NCBI GenBank assembly: GCA_049974825.1
Contig: JBNGDJ010000143.1
Location: forward strand, 1 to 5,025
Length of the DNA stretch: 5,025 nucleotides
Reading direction: 5' to 3'
DNA from: JBKHDT01 sp049974825
GTDB lineage: Bacteria; Pseudomonadota; Gammaproteobacteria; Halothiobacillales; Halothiobacillaceae
Shown: piece by piece, positions 1 through 3,787 of the stretch
Numbering within the stretch: the first letter of the stretch is position 1
Layout of the letters: every line of letters starts with the position of its first letter
Notes under the pieces: model-generated
Seen by the model: the letters and a program-made list of their open reading frames with translations, nothing else
The model's database searches: none
Told to the model about the DNA's origin: nothing
Made by a program: the position numbers and the translations under genes

Positions 1-18
1 AAGCCATTGAATTGCGGA

Positions 19-47
19 GCCCGGGCCGAGCGTGTATCGGCCCGGGC
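19..47. repeat. Perfect 11-bp inverted repeat (GC-rich hairpin)
   Basis: Bases 19-29 (GCCCGGGCCGA) are the exact reverse complement of 37-47, around a 7-base loop (GCGTGTA). The stem is very GC-rich and would be stable as RNA or cruciform DNA. No T-run follows, so it is not a canonical intrinsic terminator for plus-strand transcription. It lies 68-96 bases before the dapC start and only 3 bases before a second, longer hairpin. It could mark the end of an upstream gene (a TGA lies at 8-10) or form part of the dapC leader; the sequence does not decide between these. Confidence 0.7.
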
Positions 48-50
48 GTG

Positions 51-82
51 TCTGCGTGAAGCCATGGATGGCTTCGTGCAGA
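51..82 (+). repeat. Long near-perfect hairpin in the dapC leader
   Basis: Bases 51-65 pair with 68-82. Five outer Watson-Crick pairs (TCTGC/GCAGA) are followed by two tandem G-T positions (56-57 with 76-77), then eight inner pairs (GAAGCCAT/ATGGCTTC) around GG. In plus-strand RNA the two central positions are G-U wobbles, so the stem is continuous with a UGGA tetraloop. In minus-strand RNA they would be A-C mismatches. This asymmetry favours a function as plus-strand RNA. An in-frame ATG at 64-66 lies in the apical part of the stem. No T-run follows. Confidence 0.65.
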
Positions 83-114
83 GATTCCATAGTGTACCGA
101 TCCACGAGTCGCGC

Positions 115-1308
115 ATGAATTCCGATCTGTCCCGCCTGCATCCCTATCCCTTCGAGAAGCTGGCCCGCCTGAAGGCCGGGGCACAACCGCCGTCAGACAA
201 GCCACATATCCCGCTGTCAATTGGCGAGCCCCAGCATTCGCCACCGAAGGTGGCGACGGAGGCGTTGATCGCCCACCTGCACGGTCTGGCCAGCTATCCC
301 GTCACGCGGGGCATGCCGGTGCTGCGTGAAACCATTGCCGAATGGCTTGTCCGTCGCTTTGCCCTGGAGGGTTCTGCCCTTGACCCGGAACACCATGTCC
401 TGCCCGTCAATGGCACGCGTGAGGCGCTGTTCGCCTTTGCACAGGCAGTGGTTGACCGGTCTGCGTCGCGCCCCAAGGTTCTGATGCCCAACCCGTTCTA
501 CCAGATTTACGAGGGCGCGGCGCTGCTGGCCGGAGCCGAACCCTGGTATTACCCGACCACGGCGGACAACGCCTTTCTGCCCGACTTCGAAGCCATCCCC
601 GATGCGGTCTGGGACGACTGCCAGCTGATTTATGTCTGTTCACCGGGCAATCCCAGCGGGGCGGTGATCGACGAAGCCAGATATCGCTGGCTGATCGAGA
701 AAGCTGAGGCTCATGACTTCGTGATCGCGTCCGACGAGTGCTATTCGGAGTTGTACGCGGACGAGCAGGCCCCGCCGCCAGGCTTGCTGGAGGTGGCAGC
801 GGCCATGGGCAACACGCAGCTGAGTCGTTGCGTCGTGTTCCACAGCCTGTCCAAGCGTTCCAACCTGCCGGGCCTGCGATCCGGGTTCGTGGCAGGCGAT
901 GCCTCCGTGCTGGCCGAATTCCTGCGCTACCGAACCTATCATGGTTGCGCCATGCCCTTGCCGAGCCAGCATGCCAGCATCGCCGCCTGGTCCGACGAAA
1001 CCCACGTGCGAGAAAACCGCGCCCTGTATCGGGCGAAGTTCGACGCGGTTTTGCAGATCCTCGGTGAGGCGATCTCGCTGCAGCGCCCGGCGGCCGGGTT
1101 CTACCTGTGGGCCCCGACCCCGGATGCGGATGAAACCGTGTTTGCGCGGCGGTTGTTCGAGACGCAGAACGTGACTGTTCTTCCGGGGCGTTACCTGTCC
1201 CGGCCGATCGATGGTCTCGACCCGGGGGTCGGATTCGTCCGCATGGCGCTGGTGGCCGAGTTGGCCGACTGCATCGAGGCGGCACAGCGGATTCGCGCCT
1301 GTCTTTGA
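115..1308 (+). CDS. dapC: N-succinyl-L,L-diaminopimelate aminotransferase DapC
   Basis: This cytoplasmic PLP enzyme interconverts N-succinyl-2-amino-6-ketopimelate and N-succinyl-LL-diaminopimelate, using glutamate as amino donor, in the succinylase branch of lysine and meso-DAP synthesis. The 397-residue protein is a fold-type I (class I/II) aminotransferase of the usual DapC length. Visible motifs are SPGNPSG (176-182, with the Asn-Pro that contacts PLP/substrate), SDECY (206-210, Asp207 for the pyridine nitrogen), HSLSKRSN (243-250, with Lys247 as the Schiff-base lysine) and GFVRMAL (373-379, Arg376 for the substrate carboxylate). The start at 115 is chosen because MNSDLSRLHPYPFEKL matches the typical DapC N-terminus; a weak GAG lies at 106-108. 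The frame is open further upstream, and an in-frame ATG at 64 would add 17 residues unlike the family but sits inside a hairpin. The neighbouring dapD, acting one step earlier, distinguishes DapC from ArgD-like or generic aminotransferases. Confidence 0.95.
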   Translation: MNSDLSRLHPYPFEKLARLKAGAQPPSDKPHIPLSIGEPQHSPPKVATEALIAHLHGLASYPVTRGMPVLRETIAEWLVRRFALEGSALDPEHHVLPVNGTREALFAFAQAVVDRSASRPKVLMPNPFYQIYEGAALLAGAEPWYYPTTADNAFLPDFEAIPDAVWDDCQLIYVCSPGNPSGAVIDEARYRWLIEKAEAHDFVIASDECYSELYADEQAPPPGLLEVAAAMGNTQLSRCVVFHSLSKRSNLPGLRSGFVAGDASVLAEFLRYRTYHGCAMPLPSQHASIAAWSDETHVRENRALYRAKFDAVLQILGEAISLQRPAAGFYLWAPTPDADETVFARRLFETQNVTVLPGRYLSRPIDGLDPGVGFVRMALVAELADCIEAAQRIRACL

Positions 1309-1378
1309 CTGGCCCGACGACTCGGCGGGTGACAGGCCGGCCATCTGGGCGTCGAATCGCGATCGGACCGCCCGGCGC

Positions 1379-1387
1379 TGTTATAAT
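1379..1387 (+). promoter_or_regulatory. Extended -10 promoter upstream of dapD
   Basis: TGTTATAAT is a perfect extended -10 element (TG-N-TATAAT). It is an A/T-rich island in otherwise GC-rich sequence, 71 bases after the dapC stop. The -35 position at 17-bp spacing (1359-1364, GCGATC) is poor, which fits the known relaxed -35 requirement of extended -10 promoters. Transcription would start near 1393-1395 and give dapD its own transcript with a leader of about 190 nt. The role as dapD promoter is inferred from position. Confidence 0.65.
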
Positions 1388-1583
1388 CTCGCGTTCCGAT
1401 CGGTGCTTGCCTGTCCACCTGCCGTTGAATGCCGTGGCCAGCGCAAGCCCGCAAAGCGAAGGACTTTGACAGAATTTTTGTACCTTTTCCGGCCATCGAC
1501 CGGGTGCCGATTGGCTGCAAGCGGTGCGTTGCATGCTCAGGCCTGTCGGTTGCCTGTTCAATCAAATTTCCAGGAGTGCCCAG
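1388..1583 (+). other. Predicted long 5' leader of dapD
   Basis: About 190 nt lie between the predicted transcription start and the dapD start codon, much longer than a minimal leader. It holds a CCGATCGG palindrome at 1396-1403, right at the predicted start, and a small CAAAG/CTTTG hairpin (1452-1456 with 1464-1468) followed by a run of five Ts at 1475-1479. It also holds a bulged stem (1492-1498 with 1508-1515) and a TGCAA/TTGCA stem (1516-1520 with 1529-1533). I recognise no known riboswitch, including the lysine class, and no convincing leader-peptide ORF. Confidence 0.4.
1572..1576 (+). promoter_or_regulatory. Ribosome binding site of dapD
   Basis: AGGAG ends 7 bases before ATG 1584. 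It settles the dapD start against the in-frame upstream GTG (1524) and ATG (1533), which have no comparable Shine-Dalgarno sequence. Confidence 0.85.
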
Positions 1584-2408
1584 ATGGAGCAGATTCGCTC
1601 AGTCATTGAAGAAGCGTTCGAGAAGCGCGCAGAGATCAACCCGTCGAATGCCCCGGAGGCCGTCGTCCACGCGGTCGAGCAGGCCATGGCCGGACTCGAC
1701 TCGGGCGAACTGCGGGTTGCCGAGCGTCGTGGCGTGGGAGACTGGGTCGTCAACGAGTGGTTGAAGAAGGCGGTGCTGCTGTCCTTCCGACTCAAGGACA
1801 ATCGGGTGCAGTCCGGCGGTGACATCCGCTATTTCGACAAGGTGGACACCAAGTTTGCCGGCTGGAACGAGGACGATTTCCGCAAGGCCAATATCCGCGT
1901 CGTTCCCAATGCCGTGGCGCGCCGTGGCTCGTTCATCGCCGGCAGCACGGTGCTGATGCCTTCCTACGTCAATATTGGCGCCTACGTCGACGAGGGCACG
2001 ATGGTGGATACCTGGGCGACCGTGGGTTCCTGTGCCCAGATCGGCAAGAACGTGCACCTGTCCGGTGGCGTGGGCATTGGCGGCGTCCTTGAGCCGCTGC
2101 AAGCCGCACCCACCATCATTGAGGACAACTGCTTCATCGGTGCGCGTTCCGAGGTGGTCGAAGGCGTGATCGTCGAGGAAGGCTCGGTGATCTCGATGGG
2201 CGTTTACATCGGCCAGTCGACCAAGATCTACGATCGCGAGACCGGCGAGATTCACTATGGGCGCGTGCCGGCCGGTTCAGTGGTTGTCTCGGGCAACCTG
2301 CCGAGCAAGGACGGCAAGTACAGCCTCTACTGTGCGGTCATCGTCAAGAAAGTCGACGAGAAGACCCGCAGCAAGGTAGGCATCAACGAACTGCTGCGGG
2401 ATATCTGA
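1584..2408 (+). CDS. dapD: 2,3,4,5-tetrahydropyridine-2,6-dicarboxylate N-succinyltransferase DapD
   Basis: DapD transfers succinate from succinyl-CoA to tetrahydrodipicolinate, opening the ring to N-succinyl-2-amino-6-ketopimelate, which is the product that DapC aminates. It is a cytoplasmic trimer in characterised members. The protein is 274 residues, the same length as the E. coli enzyme. A helical N-terminal domain (about 1-100; MEQIRSVIEEAFEKR, then GDWVVNEWLKKAVLLSFRL) is followed by a left-handed beta-helix of hexapeptide repeats (about 105-240), with stretches such as NAVARRGSFIAGSTVLMPS, VNIGAYVDEGTMVDTWATVG and EDNCFIGARSEVVEGVIVEE. Asp142 and Glu190 match the conserved acidic active-site residues reported for mycobacterial DapD (Asp141/Glu189). 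The start is fixed by the AGGAG at 1572-1576 and by family alignment. It lies 275 bp after dapC, with a likely promoter of its own at 1379-1387 and a terminator-like structure after it. Confidence 0.98.
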   Translation: MEQIRSVIEEAFEKRAEINPSNAPEAVVHAVEQAMAGLDSGELRVAERRGVGDWVVNEWLKKAVLLSFRLKDNRVQSGGDIRYFDKVDTKFAGWNEDDFRKANIRVVPNAVARRGSFIAGSTVLMPSYVNIGAYVDEGTMVDTWATVGSCAQIGKNVHLSGGVGIGGVLEPLQAAPTIIEDNCFIGARSEVVEGVIVEEGSVISMGVYIGQSTKIYDRETGEIHYGRVPAGSVVVSGNLPSKDGKYSLYCAVIVKKVDEKTRSKVGINELLRDI

Positions 2409-2433
2409 CCTCGGCCAAGTAGCGATGCACGCC

Positions 2434-2473
2434 CGGGCCACCGTGGCCCGCTTGCAGGTCGGGTTGTTTTTTT
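2434..2473 (+). terminator. Probable intrinsic terminator of dapD with competing hairpins
   Basis: A strong hairpin, CGGGCCAC/GTGGCCCG (2434-2441 with 2443-2450), is followed 16 bases later by seven Ts (2467-2473). The hairpin next to the T-run is a different, weaker one: GGCCCG (2445-2450) with CGGGTT (2460-2465), around a 9-base loop, one base before the Ts. The two stems share 2445-2450 and cannot form together. The position 26 bases after the dapD stop and the T-run support a terminator. The strong upstream stem could reduce its efficiency and allow read-through into rrtA. Confidence 0.6.
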
Positions 2474-2482
2474 GTGCTTCGT

Positions 2483-2512
2483 GGCGGACCGGGTATCCAG
2501 AGCAGGTCCGCC
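2483..2512. repeat. Perfect 8-bp inverted repeat upstream of rrtA
   Basis: GGCGGACC (2483-2490) is the exact reverse complement of GGTCCGCC (2505-2512), with a 14-base loop that itself contains GG-GTAT-CC. No T-run follows. It lies 10 bases past the dapD terminator T-run and 93 bases before rrtA. It may be a leader structure or an operator-like site; no known element is recognised. Confidence 0.5.
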
Positions 2513-2542
2513 TTGTGGCGCCTGCCCGCTCAGGCTGAGATT

Positions 2543-2558
2543 CCTCGCGCGGGCGAGG
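2543..2558. repeat. Small GC-rich hairpin in the rrtA leader
   Basis: CCTCGC (2543-2548) and GCGAGG (2553-2558) pair perfectly around a GCGG tetraloop, 47 bases before the rrtA start. No T-run follows. The function is unknown. Confidence 0.45.
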
Positions 2559-2594
2559 TGCCCGAGCGCTGGATGTCGCTTGCTTGAAGCGGAT

Positions 2595-2600
2595 GGAGGA
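2595..2600 (+). promoter_or_regulatory. Ribosome binding site of rrtA
   Basis: GGAGGA is a near-ideal Shine-Dalgarno sequence ending 5 bases before ATG 2606. It supports this start and indicates that rrtA is genuinely translated despite its small size. Confidence 0.85.
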
Positions 2601-2605
2601 ACGGC

Positions 2606-3169
2606 ATGCGTCCGGTCTGGATCGTCACGGCCTCGGTGGCCATTCTCGCGCTGCTGGTCGCATTCATGGACTGGGCGACGTGGATGCGCTACGACCGCGG
2701 GGATATCCTGGCAAACTGGCAACTCTGGCGCCTGCTGACGGCCCACCTGGCGCATGTCGGCTGGGTTCATCTGGCGGCCAATCTGGCCGGCCTGCTGGTG
2801 TGGACCGCCTTGGCCGGATCGATGGAAACGGCCCGGAGCCTGGTTGTCGGTCTGGTCGTGACCGCGCTGGCCGTCACCTTGGGTCTGCTGGTGCTCAACC
2901 CCGGGGTCGGCTGGTATGTCGGCCTTTCCGGCGTGCTCCACGGGCTGTTCGCCATGACCGCGATGCGCCTGCTCTTTCGGCGAGAGTGGCTTGCCGGATG
3001 CTCGCTCGTTGCCGCGCTGGGTTTCAAGCTGCTCTGGGAGCAGCAGCATGGCGCGTTGGGCACCGAGCGGCTGATCGGGGCGCCCGTCCTGGTCGATGCG
3101 CATCTTTACGGTGTGATCGCGGGCGCTGCCTGCGCGCTGATTCTCGCGCTGTTCTGGGGCAGGCGTTAG
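2606..3169 (+). CDS. rrtA: Rhombosortase (rhomboid-family GlyGly-CTERM serine protease)
   Basis: This is a 187-residue inner-membrane protease of the rhomboid superfamily. Rhombosortases are proposed to cleave the C-terminal GlyGly-CTERM signal of secreted or surface proteins after export. Visible features: hydrophobic segments near 5-22, 53-71, 77-96, 102-122, 126-145 and 168-184; WRLLTAHLAH (41-50) with further His55 and Asn59 in VHLAANL; GLSGVLHG (106-113) with the catalytic Ser108; and DAHLYG (164-169) with the catalytic His166, completing the Ser-His dyad. The compact size, the GLSGVLHG form and DAH before the last membrane segment are typical of rhombosortases rather than general GlpG rhomboids. 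It starts 197 bp after dapD in the same direction, past a terminator-like element, so it may rely on read-through or an unseen promoter. Its TAG overlaps the convergent trpG stop. No GlyGly-CTERM substrate is encoded here. A general rhomboid protease is the main alternative. Confidence 0.88.
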   Translation: MRPVWIVTASVAILALLVAFMDWATWMRYDRGDILANWQLWRLLTAHLAHVGWVHLAANLAGLLVWTALAGSMETARSLVVGLVVTALAVTLGLLVLNPGVGWYVGLSGVLHGLFAMTAMRLLFRREWLAGCSLVAALGFKLLWEQQHGALGTERLIGAPVLVDAHLYGVIAGAACALILALFWGRR

Positions 3170-3783
3170 CCGCGGGCCGGAGCTTCTGCGGGGCGCATGC
3201 CGCCGCGCATGGCCAGAAATGTCTGCAGCATGCGGTGCCCATGTTCGGTCAGGATCGACTCGGGGTGGAACTGTACCCCCTCGATCATGTACTCGCGGTG
3301 TCGCAATCCCATGACCTCGTCAATCTCGCCGGACTCCCGAGTCGTCCAGGCGGTCATCTCAAGGCAGTCGGGCAAGCTGTCCCGCTCGACGACCAGCGAA
3401 TGGTAACGGGTGGCCTCGAAGGGGCTGGGCAGGCCCGAGAAAACCCCCAGCCCGTGGTGATGGATCGGGGACGTCTTGCCGTGCATGACCGATGCGGCAT
3501 GAATCACCTTGCCACCAAATACCTGCCCGATGGCCTGGTGCCCCAGACAGACGCCGAAAATCGGTTTCTTCCCGGCGAAATGCCGGATCACCTCCATCGA
3601 AATGCCCGCCTCGTTGGGTGAGCAGGGGCCGGGCGAAATCATGATGTGTTCCGGGTCCATGGCCTCGATGCGGGCCAGATCGATCTGGTCATTGCGCTCG
3701 ACCCGCACCTCCGCGCCCAGCTCCCCGAGATACTGGACCAAGTTGAAGGTGAAAGAGTCATAGTTGTCTATCATCAGCAGCAT
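3166..3783 (-). CDS. trpG: Anthranilate synthase component II (glutamine amidotransferase) TrpG
   Basis: TrpG hydrolyses glutamine and passes ammonia to TrpE, which makes anthranilate from chorismate in the first step of tryptophan synthesis. The 205-residue protein is a class I glutamine amidotransferase. It opens with MLLMIDNYDSFTFNLVQYLG, has ISPGPCSPNEAG (49-60) for the oxyanion region, the nucleophile Cys79 in FGVCLGHQAIG, and His173 and Glu175 in VQFHPES, so the catalytic triad is complete. The ATG at 3783 lies 4 bases after the trpE stop, with GGGAG nine bases upstream inside the trpE end; ATG 3774 (MIDNYDSF) is a possible alternative. The frame is open upstream but that part overlaps trpE in another frame. 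Tight spacing implies translational coupling with trpE. Such subunits can also serve p-aminobenzoate synthase as PabA. Its C-terminal TAA overlaps the rrtA stop, and no trpD follows. Confidence 0.96.
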   Translation of the reverse strand: MLLMIDNYDSFTFNLVQYLGELGAEVRVERNDQIDLARIEAMDPEHIMISPGPCSPNEAGISMEVIRHFAGKKPIFGVCLGHQAIGQVFGGKVIHAASVMHGKTSPIHHHGLGVFSGLPSPFEATRYHSLVVERDSLPDCLEMTAWTTRESGEIDEVMGLRHREYMIEGVQFHPESILTEHGHRMLQTFLAMRGGMRPAEAPARG

Positions 3784-3787
3784 GGCT

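Noticed and set aside
8..10. TGA as the end of an upstream gene
   Set aside because: It would fit a gene ending before the hairpins, but at most two complete codons precede it in the window, too little to call a gene.
65..93. Possible dapC promoter (CATAGT at 88-93 with TGGATG at 65-70)
   Set aside because: Both hexamers are poor matches and the upstream one lies inside the hairpin; not distinguishable from chance.
1466..1471. Perfect TTGACA (-35 consensus) in the dapD leader
   Set aside because: The sequence at 16-18 bp spacing is CCGGCC-like with no -10 resemblance, so a promoter here is not supported.
407..1561. Long open reading frame on the minus strand opposite dapC
   Set aside because: It is an antisense shadow of a GC-rich gene. 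The translation is Arg/Pro/Ser-rich with no domain, and dapC on the other strand is unambiguous.
1524..1583. N-terminal extension of dapD from GTG 1524 or ATG 1533
   Set aside because: The AGGAG lies correctly only before ATG 1584, and the protein from there has the family length and N-terminus.
1599..2255. 218-residue frame opposite dapD
   Set aside because: Asp/His/Gly-rich low-complexity translation typical of an antisense shadow of a hexapeptide-repeat gene; there is no independent support.
2584..3621. Plus-strand frame of 345 residues spanning rrtA and the region opposite trpG
   Set aside because: It is Gly/Arg-rich, without recognisable motifs, and overlaps two well-supported genes in other frames.
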